Position numbers and translations under genes: made by a program
The notes under the pieces: generated by a model
Told to the model about the DNA's origin: nothing
Seen by the model: the letters and a program-made list of their open reading frames with translations, nothing else
Database searches by the model: none
Assembly (NCBI GenBank): GCA_937877765.1
Contig: CALGBN010000295.1
Coordinates: 1 to 9,099 of the forward strand
DNA: 9,099 nt
Direction: 5' to 3'
Source of the DNA: Candidatus Bathyarchaeota archaeon
Lineage (GTDB): Archaea; Thermoproteota; Bathyarchaeia; TCS64
Shown here: piece by piece, positions 1 to 6,634 of the stretch
Position numbering within the stretch: position 1 is the first letter of the stretch
How the letters are laid out: each line of letters opens with the position of its first letter

Positions 1-68
1 TTCAAGCAGAAGACGGCATACGAGATGTAGAGAGGTCTCGTGGGCTCGGAGATGTGTATAAGAGACAG
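1..68 (+). other. Untrimmed Illumina P7/Nextera adapter (not genomic)
   Basis: After two extra T bases, positions 3-26 are the Illumina P7 flow-cell sequence. Positions 27-34 are an 8-base index (GTAGAGAG, the reverse complement of Nextera index N707 as I remember it). Positions 35-49 are the Nextera read-2 linker and 50-68 the 19-base Tn5 mosaic end (AGATGTGTATAAGAGACAG). All parts are in canonical order without mismatch. This is library-construction sequence carried into the assembly; genomic DNA begins at about 69. A GTG at 40 opens a false reading frame into the first gene. Confidence 0.99.
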
Positions 69-513
69 CATCATGGCTGTTGAGGTCGCGGCGGTCCACG
101 AGGACCAGATCAGGACAAGAAAAGATGAATACGGTGAATATATCAGGGGATTCATAATGTCAGGGCTCCTAGTACCCGCAACAGCCTACCTCAGGGCACA
201 ACGACTACGGGGAACAATAATCGAGGACATGAAGAAACTCATAGACCAATACGACTGCGTAGTATGCCCATCCACGACAGACACCGCACCAGAGGGACTA
301 GAATGGACAGGAAGCCCGGCATTCAACGCCCCATGGAGCCTCACAGGTTTCCCATCAATAACGATACCATCAGGACTAGCTCCCAACGGTTTACCACTGG
401 GACTACAGCTAGTAGGAACACCTCTAAGCGAGTGGAAACTACTAGAGATAGCTGGCTGGTGTTTTGAAAAGATCGGGTTCGATACCCGGCCAAAAGACCC
501 CTATACGCCTTAG
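69..513 (+). CDS. Amidase-signature family protein, C-terminal fragment (5' end cut by contig end)
   Basis: This is the last 147 residues of an amidase-signature (GatA/acetamidase-like) hydrolase, a family that cleaves amide bonds with a Ser-cisSer-Lys triad. The triad and the Gly/Ser-rich signature lie in the missing N-terminal two thirds; full-length members usually have about 450-500 residues. What remains matches the typical C-terminal part: a helical stretch with YLRAQRLRG, a strand ending VVCPSTTDTAP, the core block FNAPWSLTGFPSITIPSG, then LPLGLQLVGTP and a final helix. The first complete genomic codon is at 70. Upstream in-frame codons (residues reading MGSEMCIRDS) are adapter and not part of the protein. 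The stop TAG (511-513) overlaps the stop of the convergent HD gene. Synonymous codons are strongly A- or C-ending between about 180 and 440. The substrate cannot be told; GatA of the tRNA-amidotransferase and a free amidase are both possible, and I favour a free amidase. Confidence 0.88.
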
Positions 514-1283
514 AGTGTTTTTATCTTCTCACCGTTCATGGTGGCGATGACCTCTACAAGCTCCTGAACCCCGCTGCTTCTGATCTTGCGACCCATCACT
601 TCCTCGATCTGGAATATACCCGCAGGGTTCTCCATAGTAACCTGTATCGAGACAGGCTTTTCCTTACCCCGCAATATCTCTACCTTCTTGATGGCTTGCG
701 CCGAGATACTGTGAATATCGTTTTTACCCGAAAGATAGGGTACCCTACTTCGTCCTTCAGCCATATCGGTGCCATCAGCGATGGTGACTGCACCTGCTTC
801 GACACTTAGACATGGTACGGCATCATTTGAGCTGAATAATGCGTGGAGAACCTCGCATTTTATCCTGTAAGCTAGTTCGTGGTCGTCATGATAGACGCGG
901 TTCAGTATACGGTCTAGTATACTCATTGAAAGGAACGTGCTACTCTGCTCGTGATCAATACGGTGAACAGCGTTACCCACATCATGCAGATAAGCGCCGA
1001 GAAGCACAACAAGTTGAGCATCATCGTAGCCACATACACCATGAACGACACTGCTGGGTTCAACACGAGTCGTTAATAACTTGAATATCTCAAGAGCGCT
1101 ACCGGCGATAATCTTAGCGTGCACTGGTCCATGATCGTTGTATCCTAGCCGCTTGACAGCCATGATATTAGCCATACGCAGATAGCTCTGAACCTCAAGG
1201 TCCTCCTGTAACAGATTAAATGTCTCAGCTAGTAGCGGTGAGCCAAGGTGACTGTGAATCAGACGACTAGATACAATTACCAT
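510..1283 (-). CDS. HD-domain metal-dependent phosphohydrolase
   Basis: A 257-residue soluble protein of the HD superfamily, whose members hydrolyse phosphate esters (nucleotides, cyclic nucleotides) with one or two metal ions. Visible motifs in order: NDHGPVHAK with candidate ligand His55; the HD pair His100-Asp101 in GAYLHDVGN; His107 and His111 just after; and Asp170 in TIADGTDMAEGRSR, which fits the last metal ligand. The C-terminal 70-80 residues look like a small separate alpha/beta region with no motif I recognise. ATG at 1283 lies 22 bp after the stop of the histidine kinase on the same strand, so the two are probably co-transcribed. No clear Shine-Dalgarno precedes it. The 3' end overlaps the convergent amidase gene by 4 bp. 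The pairing with a kinase suggests a signalling role, such as second-messenger turnover, but that is inference. The substrate is unknown. Confidence 0.85.
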   Translation of the reverse strand: MVIVSSRLIHSHLGSPLLAETFNLLQEDLEVQSYLRMANIMAVKRLGYNDHGPVHAKIIAGSALEIFKLLTTRVEPSSVVHGVCGYDDAQLVVLLGAYLHDVGNAVHRIDHEQSSTFLSMSILDRILNRVYHDDHELAYRIKCEVLHALFSSNDAVPCLSVEAGAVTIADGTDMAEGRSRVPYLSGKNDIHSISAQAIKKVEILRGKEKPVSIQVTMENPAGIFQIEEVMGRKIRSSGVQELVEVIATMNGEKIKTL

Positions 1284-1305
1284 GCACTCAGTAAAGCAGA
1301 CAGGC

Positions 1306-2025
1306 TTAAAGGTTCACCGCAGCCCGAGGCAACCGGATATCCCACGTGGTTCCAACACCAGATTCACTGGTGTAACTCATCTCGCCTCCATGGCTCTCAA
1401 TAATACGCTTGGCCGTTGGAACCCCTAGACCCTTACCTTTCTTCTGACCAGACATAAAGGGAACAGTAATTATATCGGCGAGATCATCGGGGATACCTGA
1501 TCCTGTATCAGCGATAATTATTGTTACCCAGTCATGCTCATCAAGTACCGTAACAGATAACTCTCCACCATCTGGCATAGCCTCAACTGCGTTCTGGAGA
1601 AGTTTTCTCAGCGCTAACGCGGTCTTCGCTGGGTCGATGTTTATGGGTTCAGCTTCTTTGTAGTCTTTCACTACCTTGATGTTCTCGGGTATCTCAATAT
1701 CTGAGAAGGATAACTCAACAACCTTCACAGGGTCCACTTGAAGCCGTTGAAGAATATGCCCCTTATAGTATTCTCTGAAATTGTCTAGAATAGCTGTGGC
1801 TTGTTGAAGGCTTTGTTTAACCATAACGTAGAGTTGATCGTTCTCGGGGTTTCGCTGTATAAGATAGATAGCGTTCTGAATTGTCTGCAGTGGGCTTCTC
1901 AGGTCATGGGCTAGTTCCGAGGATATGTGCCCCATCTCTTCTATGACTCGTTGCTGTACCTGTTTATCCGTTGATGGCTGTGTTTCCCCGTTCTCGCTCA
2001 AGCCTATTTCACTCCTCATATTCAT
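1306..2025 (-). CDS. Soluble sensor-less histidine kinase (HisKA + HATPase_c)
   Basis: A 239-residue histidine kinase consisting almost only of the transmitter core. Residues 1-25 are a polar tail. The dimerisation helix carries the H-box ELAHDLRSPLQ with phospho-acceptor His40. The ATP-binding domain shows the N-box (LLQNAVEAMPDGG, Asn145), G1 box (DTGSGIPDD, Asp173), F-box (Phe190 in VPFMSGQ) and G2 box (GKGLGV, 197-202), then the closing GGEMSYTSESGVGTTWDIRLP strands. All residues needed for autophosphorylation appear present. There is no PAS, GAF, HAMP or transmembrane segment, so its signal must come through a partner. ATG at 2025 is preceded by a TATA-like box at about -28 and no Shine-Dalgarno, fitting a leaderless transcript; a second ATG lies two codons in. 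It is the first gene of a unit with the HD phosphohydrolase. No response regulator is in the window. Confidence 0.93.
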   Translation of the reverse strand: MNMRSEIGLSENGETQPSTDKQVQQRVIEEMGHISSELAHDLRSPLQTIQNAIYLIQRNPENDQLYVMVKQSLQQATAILDNFREYYKGHILQRLQVDPVKVVELSFSDIEIPENIKVVKDYKEAEPINIDPAKTALALRKLLQNAVEAMPDGGELSVTVLDEHDWVTIIIADTGSGIPDDLADIITVPFMSGQKKGKGLGVPTAKRIIESHGGEMSYTSESGVGTTWDIRLPRAAVNL

Positions 2026-2047
2026 GTATATTGAAGCGGTTTATGGA

Positions 2048-2058
2048 TTTCTATAGAG
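2048..2058 (-). promoter_or_regulatory. TATA-like box for the histidine kinase gene
   Basis: Read on the minus strand this is CTCTATAGAAA, centred about 28 nt before the ATG at 2025, with purine-rich sequence (GAAAG) upstream that could serve as a BRE. The spacing would put transcription start at or next to the ATG, as in archaeal leaderless genes. Assigned by eye. Confidence 0.5.
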
Positions 2059-2073
2059 TATCTTTCGGTAGAA

Positions 2074-2081
2074 ACTATTTA
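2074..2081 (+). promoter_or_regulatory. TATA-like box for the acetyltransferase gene
   Basis: ACTATTTA, centred about 29 nt before the ATG at 2107, with GTAGAA just upstream. There is no Shine-Dalgarno before the ATG, so a leaderless transcript is likely. Its centre is only about 25 bp from that of the divergent kinase promoter, so the two pre-initiation complexes would crowd each other. Confidence 0.5.
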
Positions 2082-2106
2082 GGTGAAAAAGCCTCTTTGA
2101 TGCAGT

Positions 2107-3318
2107 ATGGTTAACGAGTATAGGTTCCAGCACCCGGAAACAAGGGAAGATTATGAGCAACTCTATGAGGTTATGAGACGTAGCTTCCCAGACGAAGATG
2201 TGGATATTATTGTGAGACGCCTAGTGGAGTACCACCCAGAGATGAGCAACACGGATTATTTCATGGTGAAACACGGTGATAAGGCGGTGGCTGGACTCGT
2301 ATTGATACCACAGAAGTGGAGCATTGACGGGGAAGAACTGAATGTAGCCGAGATGGGCTGCGTGGGAACCGTGCCAGAACACAGGAGAAAAAGAATCCAA
2401 TGGATACTCAACAAGGAGTTCGATGAATACGCGAAAAGCAAGGGTTATGATATGTGTGTTCTAGCGGGTATACCCTACTTCTACCGGCAGTTTGGGTACC
2501 AGTACGCAGTTGAACTAGACTACGAGACAGAGATAGAAGTCAATATACTACCAGAAGAAACAAGCTTAGTGTCCAGAGCGTTCAAAGAAGAGGATATTCC
2601 AGAGGCTCAGCGTCTATTAGAGCAAACTCAGAACAGGTATCTTGTTCATAGCATCAGAACTCCAGAGATATGGAAGATGCAGCAAGAAACAAGAACATAT
2701 GGAGCGGAGCCTTTCAAATCAACTGCGATACTAGATGACCATAAGCTAGTAGCTTACTATAGATGGTGGGTAGAGGAAAAAGTATTCAACGTAAAGGAAC
2801 TCGCCTTCAAGGCGGAATCATATGTTGATGATATTGCGGCGTGTATCAGACAAGAAGCCATGAAGCAAAAGGCAGAAAAGATTAAGACCAAGCTGAGCCA
2901 CGAGGATGATTTCTCGAAATACCTCATTGAGCGTGGCGCTGAGAAAAACAAGCCTTACGGTTGGCAGATCAAATTGCTTGACCCACGGAGCTTCCTTGAG
3001 AAACTAGGACCAGTATTTGAGAAGAGACTTGCGGAATCAAAGTTTAAGGGTCTAACCAAGGAGCTTTGTATGAACTTCTGGAAATACAAGATAAAACTGG
3101 AGTTCAGGGAGGGAAAACTGGTCTCGGTTGAAACGGTCTCGGAGGCGAAACGAGTACTGGGTATGAACCCTTACGCGTCTATACAACTTTTCCTAGGTTA
3201 CAGAAGCAGAGAGGACCTTGAGTATGCTTATCCTGATTTCTATATCAGAGGCGGAAACGAGGGTCTTATTGATGTCTTGTTCCCAAGGAAACCTGGGTAC
3301 ATCCACTACTGTTATTAA
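2107..3318 (+). CDS. Eis-like GNAT N-acetyltransferase
   Basis: A 403-residue protein with the layout and length of the Eis family (about 400 residues: two GNAT folds plus an SCP2-like C-terminal domain), which transfers acetyl groups from acetyl-CoA to amines. The N-terminal GNAT fold shows VAGLVLIPQKWSIDG, then the acetyl-CoA strand-loop-helix MGCVGTVPEHRRKRIQWIL and FYRQFGYQ. Tyr126 in the last motif falls where mycobacterial Eis has its catalytic Tyr126. The tail ends in an aromatic residue (YIHYCY), recalling Eis, where the C-terminal carboxylate takes part in catalysis. The acetyl-CoA loop is unusual: where family members have RRxG, this has RRKR (Arg96), so cofactor binding may be altered. 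Start ATG 2107 fits the TATA box. It heads the plus-strand run; the next gene follows after 21 bp. The substrate is unknown and drug acetylation should not be assumed. Confidence 0.85.
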   Translation: MVNEYRFQHPETREDYEQLYEVMRRSFPDEDVDIIVRRLVEYHPEMSNTDYFMVKHGDKAVAGLVLIPQKWSIDGEELNVAEMGCVGTVPEHRRKRIQWILNKEFDEYAKSKGYDMCVLAGIPYFYRQFGYQYAVELDYETEIEVNILPEETSLVSRAFKEEDIPEAQRLLEQTQNRYLVHSIRTPEIWKMQQETRTYGAEPFKSTAILDDHKLVAYYRWWVEEKVFNVKELAFKAESYVDDIAACIRQEAMKQKAEKIKTKLSHEDDFSKYLIERGAEKNKPYGWQIKLLDPRSFLEKLGPVFEKRLAESKFKGLTKELCMNFWKYKIKLEFREGKLVSVETVSEAKRVLGMNPYASIQLFLGYRSREDLEYAYPDFYIRGGNEGLIDVLFPRKPGYIHYCY

Positions 3319-3339
3319 ACTACCCTTTTAGCTTGGCAA

Positions 3340-4473
3340 ATGTATTCAAGGGAGATAGAGATGAGCCGCTTTGATGAGTTGCCCCTAAGCCCAGAGGTAT
3401 TGAAGGGCATACGTAAGATGAGGTTCACCCAGATGACGCCAATACAAATCGAGGCAATACCCTTGCTCTTGGAGGGGAGGGATATCATCGGGCAGGCTCA
3501 GACAGGAACAGGCAAAACCGCGGCTTTCAGCATACCCATGATTAACCAAATAGACGCAACGAATCCAGACACACAGGGACTCGTCATAGCGCCTACAAGG
3601 GAGCTAGCTTCGCAGATAGCGGTACATGTTAGGGGACTAGCCAAGTACACTGATGCACGAATACTGTGCTTCCATGGAGGAGGTAACATCTACAAGCAGG
3701 CGGACCTGATGAGACGCCCCGCTCATATCATAGTAGCGACACCGGGTAGATTATTGGATTTGATCTATCGTAGAAGAGCAGTAGATCTCAGCACGGTGAA
3801 ATATGCAGTGGTGGATGAGGCGGATAAGATGCTTGAGCTTGGCTTCATCAGGGAGGTAAGGGATATTCTTAGTAAGCTTCCCTTCGTACGACAGACGAGC
3901 CTCTGGTCTGCGACAATCACTGAGGACTTGTTAGAGATCGCCACCCGGTATATGCGACACCCACGTAAGGTCATCGTCTCAAGCGATGAGATCGCTCAGG
4001 AGAACATTGAACAATACTTTTTAGATGTGACAGACGAGAACCGGGTTGACAGTCTATATAAGATATTGAATAATGTGGAAGTTGATAGAGGCTTCATATT
4101 CTGTAATACACGTGAAACAGTGGACCAGCTGGTTGAACTGATACAAGAAGAAGGCTACTTAGTGGAGGCGCTTCACGGTGGTTTCACTCAGACTCAGCGA
4201 GACCAAGCATACACCAAGCTACTGAAAAGACAAGTCAGGTTCCTAGTATCAACAGATGTAGCCTCCAGGGGGATCGATATCAAGGGAGTCACCCACATCA
4301 TCAACTATGAGGTGCCTGAAGACCCAGAGGTCTACTATCATAGGATAGGAAGGACTGCAAGGATCGGTGAGGCGGGTAAGGCGATTACATTGGTCTCGGA
4401 GTCGGAGATGAAGTATTGGGAGAAGATCAGAGAGATGACGGGTACGACGCTTCTGGAGTACCGGGTTAGATAA
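3340..4473 (+). CDS. DEAD-box ATP-dependent RNA helicase
   Basis: A 377-residue minimal DEAD-box helicase, which unwinds short RNA duplexes and remodels RNA-protein complexes using ATP. All family motifs are present in order: upstream aromatic Phe11 and Q motif (TPIQ, Gln36), motif I AQTGTGKT (53-60), Ia PTRELA, FHGGG, TPGRLLD, motif II DEAD (159-162), motif III SAT (190-192), IV FIFCNTRE, LHGGFTQTQRDQ, motif V STDVASRGIDI, motif VI HRIGRTARIG (334-343). It stops soon after the second RecA domain, with no basic or RNA-binding tail. The start is ambiguous. ATG 3340 sits 25 nt after a weak TATA-like TTATTAAAC and could be leaderless. ATG 3361 (giving MSRFDEL) has a Shine-Dalgarno-like GGGAG six bases upstream and resembles usual family N-termini. 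Both keep every motif. It lies 21 bp after the acetyltransferase and 31 bp before the PhzF gene. Confidence 0.96.
   Translation: MYSREIEMSRFDELPLSPEVLKGIRKMRFTQMTPIQIEAIPLLLEGRDIIGQAQTGTGKTAAFSIPMINQIDATNPDTQGLVIAPTRELASQIAVHVRGLAKYTDARILCFHGGGNIYKQADLMRRPAHIIVATPGRLLDLIYRRRAVDLSTVKYAVVDEADKMLELGFIREVRDILSKLPFVRQTSLWSATITEDLLEIATRYMRHPRKVIVSSDEIAQENIEQYFLDVTDENRVDSLYKILNNVEVDRGFIFCNTRETVDQLVELIQEEGYLVEALHGGFTQTQRDQAYTKLLKRQVRFLVSTDVASRGIDIKGVTHIINYEVPEDPEVYYHRIGRTARIGEAGKAITLVSESEMKYWEKIREMTGTTLLEYRVR
3350..3354 (+). promoter_or_regulatory. Candidate Shine-Dalgarno for the internal helicase start at 3361
   Basis: GGGAG ends six bases before ATG 3361. It supports the shorter helicase start, which gives 370 residues. 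Such a site is rare in this window, where most starts lack one. Confidence 0.4.
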
Positions 4474-4504
4474 ACTGATTAGAGATATCCGTGTCTGTCT
4501 TGGT

Positions 4505-5380
4505 ATGAATCTGCCACTTCACATTGTTGATGTCTTCGCTGAGGCAAAGTATGAGGGAAACCAGTTAGCGGTATTTATTGACGAGGAGGGGCTCTCCTCT
4601 GAGCTCATGCAGAAGCTAGCAAAAGAGATGCATTTTAGCGAGACTACTTTCATCACAGCACAGGACAAGAAAAACAGGGTATTCAAGGTAAGAATATTCA
4701 CAGTAGAAAGCGAGCTACCATTCGCGGGACACCCTACACTGGGTACAGCGTATATCGCCCAGAAGGTGTTACTAGGGAAGAAGGTTGACAAGCTCACACT
4801 GGACCTGAAAGCAGGAATGATACCAGTCGAGTTCGAGTATGAGAACGACGAGCCAAGCGTACTCTGGATGAGACAGCTTCCTCCAGAGTTTGGAGATACT
4901 CATTCTGTAGAGGTTTTCGCTGAGCTATTGGGCTTGGAGCCAGAGGATTTTGATACTGATTACCCGATTCAGGAGGTCTCCACTGGGGTCTACTTCTACA
5001 TGATACCCTTGAAGACAAGAGACGCCTTACTCAGGGTCAAGATCGACCACGATAAACTAGCCGAATACAGCAAGGACAAGAAAGCGAAATGGCCATTCAT
5101 GTTCACAAGGGAAACAGATGACCCGGAGAACCATATCAAGGCAAGGATGATCACAAGATTCACAGAAGACCCGGCAACTGGAAGCGCAAACGGATGCTTC
5201 GCAGGATACTTGGTGAAACACAGGTACTTTGGTGAATCAAGCATTGATATAAGAGTCGAACAAGGAGCCGAGATACAGCGCCCATCAATACTCTACCTAA
5301 AATCATCAGAGAAACCTGATGGCATCGAGGTAAATGTAGGTGGAAAAGTCGCCTATGTAGCGGCTGGACACCTCGTCTAG
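4505..5380 (+). CDS. PhzF-family isomerase/epimerase
   Basis: A 291-residue protein of the PhzF fold, two similar hot-dog-like halves as in diaminopimelate epimerase. Visible family motifs: VDVFAEAKYEGNQLAVF near the N-terminus; FSETTFI with Glu46 matching the catalytic Glu45 of Pseudomonas PhzF; ELPFAGHPTLGTA with His76 in the place of PhzF His74; and FTEDPATGSANGCFAGYL in the second half, with Asp223. Length is normal and nothing key is missing. The family is wide and most members have no known substrate, so a role in phenazine synthesis is not implied; no other phz genes are near. The ATG at 4505 follows the helicase stop by 31 bp and has no Shine-Dalgarno; a weak TATA-like AGATAAAC lies about 33 nt upstream. 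The next gene is a PLP enzyme, so joint action on an amino-acid-like compound is possible. Confidence 0.94.
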   Translation: MNLPLHIVDVFAEAKYEGNQLAVFIDEEGLSSELMQKLAKEMHFSETTFITAQDKKNRVFKVRIFTVESELPFAGHPTLGTAYIAQKVLLGKKVDKLTLDLKAGMIPVEFEYENDEPSVLWMRQLPPEFGDTHSVEVFAELLGLEPEDFDTDYPIQEVSTGVYFYMIPLKTRDALLRVKIDHDKLAEYSKDKKAKWPFMFTRETDDPENHIKARMITRFTEDPATGSANGCFAGYLVKHRYFGESSIDIRVEQGAEIQRPSILYLKSSEKPDGIEVNVGGKVAYVAAGHLV

Positions 5381-5410
5381 GGAGTGTTATATCGGACATA
5401 GGAGATATGT

Positions 5411-5416
5411 GAAGGG
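5411..5416 (+). promoter_or_regulatory. Shine-Dalgarno that supports a TTG start
   Basis: GAAGGG ends six bases before TTG 5423. Between the in-frame TAG at 5399-5401 and this TTG there is no ATG or GTG, so the site decides the start of the class V PLP gene. A TATA-like TTATAT at about 5387-5392 could also start a short transcript here. Confidence 0.5.
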
Positions 5417-5422
5417 ATAATA

Positions 5423-6586
5423 TTGAAGCTCAAGGAAAAGTTCCCACTAGCCGAGAAGCTAGTGTATTTTGATAACGCGGTCATGGGATGTGCCCCCCAG
5501 AGCACACTGGACCTAATGAAGAACTACATGGATGCATTGGTAGACCACATGGGCGGGAAACGCCAGTGGGCGTTCAACGTCGAGGAGGGAAAAGGCGCAC
5601 TTGATAATGCACGTGAGTTATTCGCTAAAGTAATTGGCGCTGAGAAAGAGGAAGTTCATGGTGGTCCTAATGCCTCAACTGGTATGAACGTAGCCATGAG
5701 TATGCTACCTGTCAAGAAAGGCGACAATATAGTTTCTACAGACCTTGCGTTCCCAATGGGAGCAGCCTTAGTACAGAAGGCAGTCGAGAAAGGCGCAGAA
5801 GCAAGATGGCTACCAAGCAATAAGGGCGTGATTGAGGTTGAAGCTTTTGAGAAAGCGATAGATGATAACACGGCTATTGTCTATCTTGATCAGCCGAGCT
5901 GGTTTAATGGCTACATGTTTGATATTGACGCTATCGCTGATCTAGCTCACGACCATGGAGCGTATCTGGTGGTGGACGCCACTCAGAGTATAGGCGCGGT
6001 AGACTGGCAGATAGACAAGACGGGCGTAGACTTTACGGCAACTAGTACATTCAAGTGGCTTCTCGGGGGGATACCGGCGTGTAGCGCTGGTTTCATGTAT
6101 ATGAAGAAGGAGCATATCGACAAGTATGATCCAGCATATGTGAGCGGCTGCACCTACAAGTATGAACAAACAGGCGTAGAAGGACCATACATGGGTCACA
6201 AGTTCAACCTGAACCAAGGAATAGGCAAGTACGGTGTCTTCAGGAGCCCTGATCTCGCGTTCTTGGCGGCTGGAAACAGCATGAAAGTACTACTGGACCA
6301 TGGCATGAAGGAGATCGAGAAACAGAACAAACGACTAGCAACCCACATTATTGACATGCTGTTGGAGCGTGGTTACGAGCTTCAGACACCTGTAGAGGAG
6401 AAGCGTAGAACCTATCTCAACGTGAAGGTGCCTGACATCAAGAAGACCGTGGAGAAGATGAACGCCGAGAATTACTGGTGCTGTGAACGAGTAGGTGGGA
6501 TCAGGATTAGCCCCAACTTTTACTGTACCATTGATCAGGCTACAGACTTCGTTGAGCGTCTTGACGCGATAGTCAAGAGCCTCTAA
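5423..6586 (+). CDS. Class V PLP-dependent aminotransferase-fold enzyme (cysteine desulfurase / isopenicillin-N epimerase-like)
   Basis: A 387-residue fold-type I PLP enzyme of the class V group (CsdA, kynureninase, isopenicillin-N epimerase-like). It begins with the typical YFDNAVMGCAP strand. PLP contacts visible are HGGPNASTGMN (phosphate end), VVDATQSIGAVD with Asp185 for the pyridine nitrogen and Gln188, and STFKWLLGG with Lys211 as the Schiff-base lysine. The C-terminal domain ends with GGIRISPNFYCT, whose Arg should bind the substrate carboxylate. I do not see the RSGxHC-type loop holding the catalytic cysteine of SufS, so sulfur transfer is doubtful and an epimerase, lyase or kynureninase-like reaction is as likely. 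Translation starts at TTG, supported by GAAGGG upstream and by the absence of another in-frame start. It lies 42 bp after the PhzF gene and before an M24 peptidase. Several T-ending codon patches occur (about 5590-5700 and 5820-5950). Confidence 0.92.
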   Translation: MKLKEKFPLAEKLVYFDNAVMGCAPQSTLDLMKNYMDALVDHMGGKRQWAFNVEEGKGALDNARELFAKVIGAEKEEVHGGPNASTGMNVAMSMLPVKKGDNIVSTDLAFPMGAALVQKAVEKGAEARWLPSNKGVIEVEAFEKAIDDNTAIVYLDQPSWFNGYMFDIDAIADLAHDHGAYLVVDATQSIGAVDWQIDKTGVDFTATSTFKWLLGGIPACSAGFMYMKKEHIDKYDPAYVSGCTYKYEQTGVEGPYMGHKFNLNQGIGKYGVFRSPDLAFLAAGNSMKVLLDHGMKEIEKQNKRLATHIIDMLLERGYELQTPVEEKRRTYLNVKVPDIKKTVEKMNAENYWCCERVGGIRISPNFYCTIDQATDFVERLDAIVKSL

Positions 6587-6591
6587 TCCCC

Positions 6592-6596
6592 TTTTT
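6592..6596 (+). terminator. T-run terminator after the class V PLP gene
   Basis: A run of five T follows the TAA by five bases, with a further TTTT at 6602-6605 in the next promoter. Archaeal transcription stops at such T-runs without a hairpin. Readthrough into the next gene is possible. Confidence 0.4.
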
Positions 6597-6602
6597 ACGA
6601 GT

Positions 6603-6610
6603 TTTATTAT
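6603..6610 (+). promoter_or_regulatory. TATA-like box for the M24 peptidase gene
   Basis: TTTATTAT, centred about 6606, would set transcription start near 6632-6635. That agrees with the ATG at 6635 as a leaderless start and argues against the earlier ATG at 6617, only about 10 bases downstream of the box. Confidence 0.45.
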
Positions 6611-6634
6611 ACCAATATGTCCATGTATTATGTT

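Noticed and set aside
50..68. Tn5/IS50-type mosaic end as evidence of a transposon
   Set aside because: It is embedded in the complete P7-index-linker architecture of a Nextera library, and the right end shows the same; no transposase is present.
2107..3318. Aminoglycoside-resistance acetyltransferase
   Set aside because: Similarity is to the Eis architecture only; the acetyl-CoA loop is altered and nothing points to a drug substrate.
4505..5380. Phenazine biosynthesis
   Set aside because: PhzF homologues are widespread; no phzA/B/D/E/G-like gene is in the window.
5423..6586. Calling the class V PLP enzyme a SufS/IscS cysteine desulfurase
   Set aside because: The PLP lysine and aspartate are clear, but the conserved loop with the catalytic cysteine is not seen and no other iron-sulfur assembly gene is near, so only the superfamily is named.
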